Positions 34,252 to 43,357 of a DNA stretch of 44,529 nucleotides are shown in pieces (the first letter of the stretch is position 1; each line of letters begins with the position of its first letter). Source of the stretch: an uncultured Steroidobacter sp. (GTDB taxonomy: Bacteria > Pseudomonadota > Gammaproteobacteria > Steroidobacterales > Steroidobacteraceae). Made by a program: the position numbers and the translations under genes. The stretch lies in assembly GCF_937958065.1 (NCBI RefSeq), contig NZ_CALFXI010000059.1, positions 1 through 44,529 of the forward strand, given 5' to 3'. The notes beneath the pieces were generated by a model. It did no database searches, was not told where the DNA came from, and saw nothing but the letters and a program-made list of their open reading frames with translations.

Positions 34252-35145
34252 ATGACGCCCGAAGACGCGACTCCCCACCTGGTCGAGGTTTTTCGCTCGC
34301 TGCGAATGCCCGAGTGCGACCAGCAGACCCTGATCCTGTCGGCGGTCGGGATCCATTCCTGGACCGTGGTGCGTGGGGGCGTGTTCGTGGTCGTGGTGCC
34401 TGAGGAATCGGCCGCTCTGGCCATTCGGCACCTGACCGAGGTGGCCCAGGAATCCAAGGCACCCGCTCCGGCGATCACGCTGCCGAAGCTTCACTCTCGC
34501 GCCTGGACCGGATCGATTCTCTACGCGCTGGTGATGATGGCCGTAGCCTATGCCGCGGGCATCGGCGCATTCGGGTTCGACTGGCTCGATGCGGGCGCAT
34601 TGAATGGGGCGGTTCCAGCGACGCACGAATGGTGGCGAGTCGTGACCGCACTCACCCTGCACGCCGACGTTGGTCACCTGCTCAGCAATCTGGCGTTCGG
34701 CAGCGTCTTCGGTTTTCTCGCCTCACGCGCCTTGGGCGGGGGTGTCGCGTGGGCCGCCATTCTGATCGGCGCGATGCTCGGCAACGGCCTCGATGCGCTG
34801 GTGATGCCGACGGAGCAACGCTCCATCGGCGCCTCGACCGCGGTGTTCGCAGCGCTGGGCATTCTCAGCGCCTACGCGTGGACGCTCGAAAGCGCGACCC
34901 ATCTGCGTTGGGCGAAACGGCTCGGCCCATTGATCGCCGGCGTGATGCTGCTTGGATTTCTAGGTGCCGGCGGCGAACGCACCGACGTCATCGCGCACGT
35001 GACCGGATTCGTCAGCGGCTGCCTGCTGGGCTTTGCGCTCGGGAAGATTCCCGAGCGCCGGTTCGATTCGGGCGCCCTGCAGCTCGCAGCCAGCGCCTTC
35101 ACCATCGCGGCGCTGGCCGCCGCGTGGTTGTTCGCAATGCGCTGA
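34252..35145 (+). CDS. Rhomboid-family intramembrane serine protease
   Basis: 297 residues. A cytoplasmic N-terminal part of about 80 residues is followed by six or more membrane segments. The rhomboid signature is visible: TALTLHADVGHLLSNLAFGS, the nucleophile Ser195 in SIGASTAVFAALG (GAST in place of the usual GASG), and the second catalytic residue His249 in AHVTGFVSGCLLGFALG. Such proteases cleave transmembrane segments of partner proteins in the inner membrane; the substrate is not known. The ATG at 34252 is preferred because the upstream extension has unlikely composition. The N-terminal 70 residues (LVEVFRSLRMPECDQQTLILSA written in part: VEVFRSLRMPECDQQ) are not part of the core. Confidence 0.9.
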   Translation: MTPEDATPHLVEVFRSLRMPECDQQTLILSAVGIHSWTVVRGGVFVVVVPEESAALAIRHLTEVAQESKAPAPAITLPKLHSRAWTGSILYALVMMAVAYAAGIGAFGFDWLDAGALNGAVPATHEWWRVVTALTLHADVGHLLSNLAFGSVFGFLASRALGGGVAWAAILIGAMLGNGLDALVMPTEQRSIGASTAVFAALGILSAYAWTLESATHLRWAKRLGPLIAGVMLLGFLGAGGERTDVIAHVTGFVSGCLLGFALGKIPERRFDSGALQLAASAFTIAALAAAWLFAMR

Positions 35146-35148
35146 GCC

Positions 35149-36240
35149 TCATTCCTCGAGCTGGAAATTCAAGCGCAAGCGATAGCGCTGATTCTTGCAC
35201 TGGCTGCTCATGATCATCGCGCCCACTGCTTGGACTGCGCCTTGATCCAGTCGGGGCGACAGGCTGCTCGCGACCACTTTGATGTCGGTCGGGCTGGCGG
35301 CCTTGCCGGGCACGGTGAATTCCACGACCACCGGGCCCTGCTCATCGAGCTCGCGCGCCTCGTCGGGATAGAAGTCGGAAATATTCACCGGCTTCACGAC
35401 TTCGTATTTGCAGTTCGCTTCGGTCTTGAGCGCCGGCAGCGGCGGACGCGGCTTGCAGGTCGCCTCGAAGGTGGCGGCACTGACGCCCTCCTCCGCCATG
35501 CTCGAAACCACCGCACGAATCGTTTTCTTCAGTACCACCGCCTGTGCCTCGGTCTGCGGATTGCCCTTCGCGTCAGTGCCCTCGTATTTGATATACGCCT
35601 TGCACTCCAGCTCCTGGTCGGAACCGTTGGTGACGAACACCGTGCGCCTCACGCAATGCTTCTGTCCCTCTCCGCCGCAGTAACGTGGCGTATCGTCACG
35701 GATGAGCGTGTAGCTCCACGCGCCGCCTTCCAGCTCGAAGGAATACCCGTCCGCTTCCTTGACGATATTGCTGGGCATGGGCGTGCCGCCCGGCGCCGGC
35801 GCGTTGGTGCGGTTCTTCGCCGCCGCCATCTGAGCGCTGCAGTCCGCGGCCTTGCCGCCGGCACCGCCCTTGGTGCTGCGGAAACTCTCCACCTGGTCGT
35901 TGTAGCAGTTCGCCAGACCGGCCAGCTCGTCGGTGGTCGAGTTGTGCGTGTCGACATATTCCTGCATCAGCTTCTGGCGAGTCGCCTCGTCCTTGCCCAC
36001 GGTCGCCTGGCTCGCGTCACCCTTGATACAGCGCAGGTATTCGCCCATTTCCTGATCCAGCTTCACCAGCGCCTGGGCGGCCGTCTTCATCTCCTCCTCG
36101 GTCGCCGATGCGCCGTCGGGGATGCTGATCTTGAAATTCGGCCGCGTGCAGGCCGCGTAGGCCGAGCTCAGCGGCAGGGCTGCGGCCAGCCCGATGACCG
36201 AGAGCATGGCCATCTTCGAAGCAATCACTGCGAATCGCAT
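35149..36240 (-). CDS. Periplasmic protein with TonB-C-like C-terminal domain
   Basis: 363 residues. A signal peptide (MLSVIGLAAALPLSSAYA) is followed by an alpha-helical region with a Cys-containing stretch (LDQEMGEYLRCIKGDA, ELAGLANCYNDQVESF), a beta-rich middle (YSFELEGGAWSYTLIRDD) and a C-terminal domain of about 80 residues (YPDEARELDEQGPVVVEFTVP..LDQGAVQAVGAM..CKNQRYRLRLNFQLEE) like the TonB C-terminal fold. There is no membrane anchor or proline-rich linker, so it is not an ordinary TonB energy transducer; many proteins use this fold for periplasmic binding. ATG 36240 chosen over a GTG nine codons upstream. Convergent with the rhomboid gene, three bases apart. Confidence 0.75.
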   Translation of the reverse strand: MRFAVIASKMAMLSVIGLAAALPLSSAYAACTRPNFKISIPDGASATEEEMKTAAQALVKLDQEMGEYLRCIKGDASQATVGKDEATRQKLMQEYVDTHNSTTDELAGLANCYNDQVESFRSTKGGAGGKAADCSAQMAAAKNRTNAPAPGGTPMPSNIVKEADGYSFELEGGAWSYTLIRDDTPRYCGGEGQKHCVRRTVFVTNGSDQELECKAYIKYEGTDAKGNPQTEAQAVVLKKTIRAVVSSMAEEGVSAATFEATCKPRPPLPALKTEANCKYEVVKPVNISDFYPDEARELDEQGPVVVEFTVPGKAASPTDIKVVASSLSPRLDQGAVQAVGAMIMSSQCKNQRYRLRLNFQLEE

Positions 36241-36437
36241 ATCCCCGTCTCGAAGCTTTTGATGCACAGATTGTCCGCGATGCTTGGCGACGGCGCCAGC
36301 GGCGCGACCCTGACTGAACCGGTGCCCCGACCGGAATTCAAGGGATTATCGGCGGCCCCGTGTCGGCGGGGGATTCCCCATCCTATGAGCCGGACGCCCA
36401 GCCGCCCGCCCCGTAACTCGTGTACTCTCGGCCGATC

Positions 36438-37352
36438 ATGAGCCGCACGGACCATGTAAGCATCGATGAGACGCTGCGCCAGACGCTGACGCAGGGCCTG
36501 ACCGCGACCGAGCTGTGGTCATTATTGCTCTCGGTGTTGGAACAGCGAGCCGCGCAGCGCATGCCCGCGATGGTTCGGCAGCAGTGGCAGAACGATCGTT
36601 TCGTTCAGCCGTGCGCGGTGAATCAGCGCACGTTGTCCGAGCTGGATTCGCATCTGCTCGCGGCCGCCGCCGAGTTCGAAGCTCTCGAGCTGTCACCGCT
36701 GGCGCCGCTCGCCTCCACCTCCGCAGTCGCGCTCACCAGTCAGAACCGGGTTGTTTCCACCGCCCGCGGCACGGAAGTCGTTTCCGATCCGACCAACGTG
36801 CTCGCACTGGAGTGCGCCAAACGGCTACGAGAAGCGCCGGGGGCGGTGATCAAGCTCACCACCAGCCATCGCTGCGTGCGCGCGCAGGCGATTCCCAAAC
36901 GCCCCGGATTCGCGGCGCATTTCAGAATGTTTTGTCTGGCCTCGGCCGCGCACGAGCGAGAGGATCACGGCTTCGTCACTGAGGCCCTGATCGAGCACAT
37001 TCGCACTCACATCTCGGCACTCGATCGACTGGAACAACACGGCTATCGATTCCCGGAGCGCACGCTGCGCCTGCTGAGCACGCCCGAGCGCTCGCACCTG
37101 GCCAGAAGAATCGCCGCAGCCATTCCGGAGATTCCCGCGACACTGGCGCCGCTGGAGCACAAATATTACGACGGCCTGAGATTCATGCTCGATGCGGGCA
37201 CACCCGACGGCAATGCCATTCCCCTGATCGACGGCGGCGCCTTCGACTGGCTGCGCAAGCTCACCGACAACAACCGGATGGTGTACGTCGCGAGCGGCAT
37301 GGGCTCGCAGCTCGCGGCGATGTTATTTCGCCGCGTCGCTCAGATCGCCTGA
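36438..37352 (+). CDS. Conserved hypothetical, possibly class-II synthetase-like fold
   Basis: 304 residues, no function recognised. The stretch LSPLAPLASTSAVALTSQNRVVSTARGTEVVSDPTN followed by LECAKRLREAPGAVIKLTTSHRCVRAQAI (both quoted in part in standard style) and PGFAAHFRMFCLASAAHERE has the rhythm of class II aminoacyl-tRNA synthetase motifs 1-2 (TRGTEV-like and FR.F), as in HisZ-like proteins, but this is a guess. It ends YVASGMGSQLAAMLFRR. No signal peptide or membrane segment, so cytoplasmic. ATG 36438 is used; a GTG at 36420 is possible and neither has a strong Shine-Dalgarno. Convergent with folD, 17 bases apart. Confidence 0.7.
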   Translation: MSRTDHVSIDETLRQTLTQGLTATELWSLLLSVLEQRAAQRMPAMVRQQWQNDRFVQPCAVNQRTLSELDSHLLAAAAEFEALELSPLAPLASTSAVALTSQNRVVSTARGTEVVSDPTNVLALECAKRLREAPGAVIKLTTSHRCVRAQAIPKRPGFAAHFRMFCLASAAHEREDHGFVTEALIEHIRTHISALDRLEQHGYRFPERTLRLLSTPERSHLARRIAAAIPEIPATLAPLEHKYYDGLRFMLDAGTPDGNAIPLIDGGAFDWLRKLTDNNRMVYVASGMGSQLAAMLFRRVAQIA

Positions 37353-37369
37353 GATGCAGGCGCGGAGAT

Positions 37370-38254
37370 CTACGCCCGTCGGCGGAACGGTGAAGTCGTC
37401 GCGGTCGCGGCGCGCTCGGCGGAAAGAATCGTGTTGTGCAGGAGCATGGTGACCGTCATCTGCCCCACACCGCCGGGCACCGGCGTGATGTACGAGGCCT
37501 TCTCTTTCACGCCCTCGAAGTCCACGTCGCCGACGATGCGGCCGTCCGGCAGCCGATTGAAACCCACGTCGATGACGACGGCACCGGTCTTCACGATTTG
37601 CGGCACGATCAAGTTCGGCACGCCCGCGGCAACGACCAGAATGTCCGCCAGCAATGTGAAATGTCCGAGGTCGCGGGTCTTCTTGTGACAAATGACCACG
37701 GTCGCGTCCTGCTGCATCAACATCAGCGCGGTGGGCTTGCCGACGATGTTGCTGGCGCCGACCACGACCACGTTCTGACCTTCGACTCGGATGTTCTCGT
37801 GCTCGAGGATCTTCTGCACGCCATACGGCGTGCACGGCGAGAACACGGTATTGCCGGTGACCAGGCCGCCCATGTTGTACAGATGAAAACCGTCGACGTC
37901 TTTCTCGACGGAGATCTTTTCGATGACGCTCGGCACCCTGATGTGCGCCGGCAGCGGCAGCTGCACGAGGATGCCGTGCACAGTGACATCGTTGTTGAGC
38001 CGCTCGATGTGATCGAGCAGTTGCTCCTCGGTGGTGCTGGCGGGCAGTTCGACCAGCTCGGAGCGGATACCGACTTCCTTGCAACCGGCGATCTTGTTAC
38101 GAACGTAGGACTGGGACGCCGGATTGTCGCCGACCAGAATGACGGCCAGCGCCGGTGTCACGTTGTAGCGTGAGCGCAGCACCTCGACGCGCGCGTGATA
38201 TTCCGCCCGCAGCTTCTTCGCAATCGCCTTGCCGTCGATGATCTTCGCAGTCAC
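37370..38254 (-). CDS. folD: Bifunctional methylenetetrahydrofolate dehydrogenase/cyclohydrolase
   Basis: Interconverts methylene-, methenyl- and 10-formyl-tetrahydrofolate with NADP. 294 residues with the active-site lysine in SQSYVRNKIAGCKEVGI, QLPLPAHIR, KDVDGFH, PCTPYGVQKILEH, the Rossmann segment VVVGASNIVGKPTALML and the end motif TPVPGGVGQMTVTMLLHNT. The GTG start at 38254 overlaps the purU stop (GTGA), which indicates translational coupling and fixes the start; the longer open frame upstream is only the purU overlap. Last gene of the methyl-cycle operon. Confidence 0.96.
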   Translation of the reverse strand: MTAKIIDGKAIAKKLRAEYHARVEVLRSRYNVTPALAVILVGDNPASQSYVRNKIAGCKEVGIRSELVELPASTTEEQLLDHIERLNNDVTVHGILVQLPLPAHIRVPSVIEKISVEKDVDGFHLYNMGGLVTGNTVFSPCTPYGVQKILEHENIRVEGQNVVVVGASNIVGKPTALMLMQQDATVVICHKKTRDLGHFTLLADILVVAAGVPNLIVPQIVKTGAVVIDVGFNRLPDGRIVGDVDFEGVKEKASYITPVPGGVGQMTVTMLLHNTILSAERAATATTSPFRRRA

Positions 38255-39189
38255 TTCAGTACCACCGTCTTGCTGCCGTTGGTGAACACGCGCCGCTCGG
38301 CGTGCCACTTCACGGCCCGATTCAAAACCACGCTTTCCAGATCCGAGCCGATGCTCACCAGCTCCTCTGGAGTCATGGTGTGATCCACGCGTGCCACTTC
38401 CTGTTCGATGATCGGACCTTCATCCAGATCGGTCGTCACGTAGTGCGCCGTCGCCCCGATCAGCTTCACGCCGCGGGCGTGCGCCTGGTGATAGGCCTTC
38501 GCGCCCTTGAAGCCGGGCAGAAACGAGTGATGGATGTTGATGGCGCGGCCGGCGAAATAGTCGCAAGCCCTCGGCGTGAGGATCTGCATGTAGCGCGCCA
38601 GCACCAGCAGCTCGCCATCGACCTTCTCGAACAGCTCGATGATGCGCTCTTCCTGCTCGGCCTTGCGTCCGGCGAGGACCGGCAGATAGTGGTACGGCAC
38701 GCCGTGCCACTCGCTCAGGCTGCGCATGTCCTGGTGATTGGAGACGACGGCCACGACTTCAATGGGCAGCGTGCCGGTGCTCCAGCGATGCAGCATGCTG
38801 TTGAGGCAATGGCCATGCTGGGACACGGCCAGGACCGCGCGACACTTGCGCTGGGCTTCGTGAAATTTCCAGCGCATGCCGAAGCGCTGCGCGACCGAAG
38901 TCGAGAACGACTCGTCCAGCTTCTGCAGCGACGGCGCGCCATGACCATTGTCATGAAATACCGTGCGCATGAACGACGTATCGGAAACTGGATCGTCGTA
39001 GTGCTGGGCCTCGGTGATCAGGCAATTGTGGCCAGCGAGGAAACCGGCCACGGCCGCCACGACACCGGTGGTGTCGGGGCAGGCCGTGGTCAGGACCATG
39101 CTCGGCGGCTTCGCCCCTCCCGGACCTCGTGCCGGCGCCACCGCGCGTGACAAAGAGGTCGGGTTGGCGGGAGTCGAGCCGTCGGACAT
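38251..39189 (-). CDS. purU: Formyltetrahydrofolate deformylase
   Basis: Hydrolyses 10-formyl-THF to formate and THF, rebalancing the one-carbon pool. 312 residues: a Ser/Pro-rich N-terminal extension of about 30, an ACT domain (VLTTACPDTTGVVAAVAGFLAGHN) and a formyltransferase-like catalytic domain (INIHHSFLPGFKGAKAYHQA, AHYVTTDLDEGPIIEQEV). E. coli PurU is regulated by methionine and glycine through its ACT domain; here the gene sits in an operon with metK and ahcY, which ties it to methionine metabolism. AGGAG six bases upstream selects ATG 39189 over ATG 39195. Confidence 0.95.
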   Translation of the reverse strand: MSDGSTPANPTSLSRAVAPARGPGGAKPPSMVLTTACPDTTGVVAAVAGFLAGHNCLITEAQHYDDPVSDTSFMRTVFHDNGHGAPSLQKLDESFSTSVAQRFGMRWKFHEAQRKCRAVLAVSQHGHCLNSMLHRWSTGTLPIEVVAVVSNHQDMRSLSEWHGVPYHYLPVLAGRKAEQEERIIELFEKVDGELLVLARYMQILTPRACDYFAGRAINIHHSFLPGFKGAKAYHQAHARGVKLIGATAHYVTTDLDEGPIIEQEVARVDHTMTPEELVSIGSDLESVVLNRAVKWHAERRVFTNGSKTVVLK

Positions 39190-39223
39190 GGTCATCTCCT
39201 GAACTCGGGACCGGGCGTCCCGA

Positions 39224-40642
<1,419 letters not shown>

Positions 40643-40663
40643 ACAGTTCTCCGTCAATGGTTG

Positions 40664-40745
40664 GAGGGCGCCGTTGCCTAAAGGCGGTGCGAGCCGAGCC
40701 TGGCAGGTCTCGGAAGAACTCCGGAGCTGCTGCAGCGCCCCTCGG
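40664..40745 (-). promoter_or_regulatory. SAH riboswitch upstream of ahcY
   Basis: On the minus strand the order is CCGAGGGGCGCTGCAGCAGC, a variable hairpin, CCAGGCTCGG, a second variable hairpin, and GGCAACGGCGCCC. This matches the SAH riboswitch consensus. P1 pairs CCGAG (40745-40741) with CTCGG (40698-40694), and the pseudoknot pairs GGGCGC (40740-40735) with GCGCCC (40671-40666). It ends about 20 bases before the ahcY start codon. SAH binding is known to raise expression of the downstream gene. Confidence 0.92.
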
Positions 40746-40795
40746 ATCGCGGAGCTGAAAGTTTATCAGAAACGCCACGCGCACCATAAAACTCG

Positions 40796-40903
40796 GGATC
40801 GGGCATCCTGCCACGACCCTCGCGAAATCAGCAAAAGGCGTGACTTTTGTTGATTTCTCGCCGCCTGCGGCGGCCGGGTACATCCATGTACCCGTGGTGG
40901 CTA
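40796..40903. repeat. Dispersed intergenic repeat, copy B
   Basis: The second copy of the repeat at 16531: the first 27 bases are identical, and later parts vary by small insertions and substitutions. It includes the hairpin GGGTACA/TGTACCC (40876-40893) around TCCA. It sits between the metK stop and the SAH riboswitch, so it could limit read-through from metK and leave ahcY under riboswitch control. Confidence 0.75.
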
Positions 40904-40917
40904 CCTGTCAGGTTCGC

Positions 40918-42105
40918 TCAGGCGTTGGCCGCGAGCTTTATGCCCGCTTCGGACGCCAGCAACTCGGCCTTGTCGGTCTTTTCCCAGGTGAACTCCGGCT
41001 CGCTGCGGCCGAAATGGCCGTAGGCGGCGGTCTTCTGGTAGATCGGCCGCAGCAGGTCGAGCATCTGGATGATGCCCTTGGGCCGCAGGTCGAAATGTTT
41101 CGCGACCAGCTCTTCCAGGCGCTCGTCGGACACCTTGCCGGTGCCGAACGTGGTGACCATGATGCTGGTGGGCTTGGCGACGCCGATCGCGTACGACACC
41201 TGCACCTGAGCCTTGGTGGCCAGGCCCGACGCGACGATGTTCTTGGCGACGTAGCGCGCGGCGTATGCAGCCGAGCGATCCACCTTCGACGGATCCTTGC
41301 CCGAGAACGCGCCGCCGCCGTGGGGAGCGGCACCGCCGTAAGTGTCGACGATGATCTTGCGACCGGTCAGACCGCAGTCGCCCTGCGGACCGCCGACCAC
41401 GAAGCGCCCGGTGGGATTGATCAGATAGTTCACCTTCTTGCCGATCATCTCCTTCGGCAGCACCGGCTTGACGATCTCTTCGATCACCGCCTCGGAGAGC
41501 TGCTTGTGCTCGATGTCCGGATGGTGCTGGGTGGACAGCACGACCGTATCGATTTCTTTCGGCTTGCCGTCGACGTAACGGATCGTGACCTGCGACTTCG
41601 CGTCCGGACGCAGCCAGGGCAGCTTGCCGTTCTTGCGCAGCTGCGCCTGCCGCTCCACCAGGCGATGCGACAGGTAGATCGGCAGCGGCATCAGGCCGGC
41701 CGTTTCATCGCACGCGTAACCAAACATCAGGCCCTGATCGCCAGCGCCTTGATCCAGGTCGATGCCGCGGCCTTCATCCACGCCCTGCGCGATGTCCTGG
41801 GACTGTTTGCCGTAGGCCACGAGCACCGAGCAGCCTTTGTAGTCGATGCCGTAATCGGTGTTGTCGTAGCCGATGCGCTGAATGGTGTCGCGCGCGACCG
41901 CCTGGAAATCGACGACGGCGCCCGTGGTGATCTCACCCGCGAGGACCACCAGACCGGTGGTGCACAGGGTCTCGGCGGCGACGCGCGAGTACTTGTCCTG
42001 CGCCAGGATGGCATCGAGCACGGCATCGGAAATCTGATCCGACACCTTGTCCGGATGGCCTTCCGAAACGGATTCGGAGGTGAAGAGGAAGCTGCTGCTG
42101 CTCAT
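40918..42105 (-). CDS. metK: S-adenosylmethionine synthetase
   Basis: Makes SAM from methionine and ATP. 395 residues with SVSEGHPDKVSDQISDAVLD, GAGDQGLMFGYACDET, GGGAFSGKDPSKVDRSAAYA and PEFTWEKTDKA at the C-terminus; normal length for the family. AAAGGA lies eight bases before the ATG. It lies 45 bases after the adenosine-kinase-like gene and is followed by the repeat copy B and the SAH riboswitch, so metK and ahcY are in one direction but are probably regulated differently. Confidence 0.97.
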   Translation of the reverse strand: MSSSSFLFTSESVSEGHPDKVSDQISDAVLDAILAQDKYSRVAAETLCTTGLVVLAGEITTGAVVDFQAVARDTIQRIGYDNTDYGIDYKGCSVLVAYGKQSQDIAQGVDEGRGIDLDQGAGDQGLMFGYACDETAGLMPLPIYLSHRLVERQAQLRKNGKLPWLRPDAKSQVTIRYVDGKPKEIDTVVLSTQHHPDIEHKQLSEAVIEEIVKPVLPKEMIGKKVNYLINPTGRFVVGGPQGDCGLTGRKIIVDTYGGAAPHGGGAFSGKDPSKVDRSAAYAARYVAKNIVASGLATKAQVQVSYAIGVAKPTSIMVTTFGTGKVSDERLEELVAKHFDLRPKGIIQMLDLLRPIYQKTAAYGHFGRSEPEFTWEKTDKAELLASEAGIKLAANA

Positions 42106-42150
42106 TAAGAACGTCCTTTGACTTGAATGCGGATGCTAACCCGTCGGCGG

Positions 42151-43122
42151 TTATAGCGGGGTACCAAAATTTTCCCGATAGCGGGTAGCAAATTCGTCCG
42201 GGGTGAAGCGATGGTTCTGCGTGCCGCGCGATTCGATCTTGATCGCGCCCAGCAGCGAGGCGATCCGGCCGGTGGTTTCCCAATCCCGACCATGGATCAG
42301 ACCGTGCAGCAGACCGGCCCGATAGGCATCGCCACACCCGGTGGGATCGACCACTGCCTTCGGCCTGGCGGCCGGAATCATGATTTTGCGCTCGCGCGTG
42401 TGGATCTCCGAGCCCTCGGCGCCGCGCGTCACGATCAGCGCCTGGACGTGCTTGAGTATTTGGGCTTCGCTCCAGCCGGTGCGCTGCTGCACCACCTGCC
42501 ACTCGTAGTCGTTCAATGCCAGATATGTGGCCTGCGAGATGAAGGTCTTCAAGTGCTCGCCGTCGAACAGCGGCATGGCCTGGCCCAGATCGAAAATAAA
42601 CGGAATGCCGGCGGCGGCGAACTGGGCGGCGTGCTGAAGCATGCCGTCACGCCCGTCGGGCGCGACGATGCCCACTTTGATGGGGTGCTCGGCCTGCTTC
42701 ACCGCCTGGGCGACTTCATTGACATGCGAGTGCTGCATGGCGCCCGGATGGAAGGCCCAGATCTGGTTGTCGTCCAGATCGGTGGTCACGAAGCCCTGCG
42801 CGGTGTGCTCGCTCTCGAGCACGCGTACGTAGTCCGTCGGGATGCCGTTCTGCTGCATCCAGTCCAGATACAGGCCGGCATCGCGGCCGACCGTCGCCAT
42901 GAGATATCCAGTGTCGCCCAGCAGCTTGAGGTTGTAGGCGATGTTGCCGCCGCATCCGCCGTACTCGCGGCGCATCTGTGGCACCAGGAACGACACGTTC
43001 AGCATGTGAATCTTGTCGGGCAGGATGTGATTCCGGAACCGGTCCTCGAACACCATGATGGTGTCGAACGCCACCGAGCCGCAGATCAGGGCCCGTCCAC
43101 CGGCCTGTGCATGCTGAGTCAA
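42151..43122 (-). CDS. PfkB-family kinase, probable adenosine kinase
   Basis: 323 residues of the ribokinase/PfkB family: ALICGSVAFDTIMVFEDRF, the GGCGGNIAYNLKLLGD substrate segment, TTDLDDNQIWAFHPGAMQHS, and the anion-hole/catalytic motif VDPTGCGDAYRAGLLHG. Similar kinases beside metK/ahcY are usually annotated adenosine kinase; phosphorylating the adenosine made by AhcY would pull the SAH hydrolysis forward. The start is read as TTG at 43122 behind CAGGAG (eight bases), giving LTQHAQ; an ATG ten codons upstream lacks a good Shine-Dalgarno. First gene of the operon. Confidence 0.85.
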   Translation of the reverse strand: MTQHAQAGGRALICGSVAFDTIMVFEDRFRNHILPDKIHMLNVSFLVPQMRREYGGCGGNIAYNLKLLGDTGYLMATVGRDAGLYLDWMQQNGIPTDYVRVLESEHTAQGFVTTDLDDNQIWAFHPGAMQHSHVNEVAQAVKQAEHPIKVGIVAPDGRDGMLQHAAQFAAAGIPFIFDLGQAMPLFDGEHLKTFISQATYLALNDYEWQVVQQRTGWSEAQILKHVQALIVTRGAEGSEIHTRERKIMIPAARPKAVVDPTGCGDAYRAGLLHGLIHGRDWETTGRIASLLGAIKIESRGTQNHRFTPDEFATRYRENFGTPL

Positions 43123-43357
43123 AACGCTGTTCTCCTGAAGCTGCCAAATCATATTGGGAAGTCGGGCAGGGTCCGCGTCGGCCACCGGCGACAGCCCTGT
43201 TGCGAGCCGCCGGGATTGTAGGCGTCCGCCGCCCGGCCTACTACCTGCCAATGCCATCCGGGCCGTCCCGCGCCGGACGGAGTACCGATGAACCCGTAGG
43301 TCGGTTCAAGCGTTAGGGCGCTATCCAAGGCGGGGTCCGCCCCAGGGGAGTGACGGA
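43123..43357. promoter_or_regulatory. Divergent region between the methyl-cycle operon and a diguanylate cyclase gene
   Basis: The region holds the promoters of both divergent units. A segment reading GTAGGTCGGTTCAAGCG (from about 43298) resembles one half of the GTAGGTCGG..AGCG repeats seen between genes in many gammaproteobacteria. No sigma-70 promoter could be assigned with confidence. Confidence 0.35.

Noticed and set aside
40840..42108. 422-residue plus-strand open frame
   Set aside because: Mirror of metK; no start context or family match.
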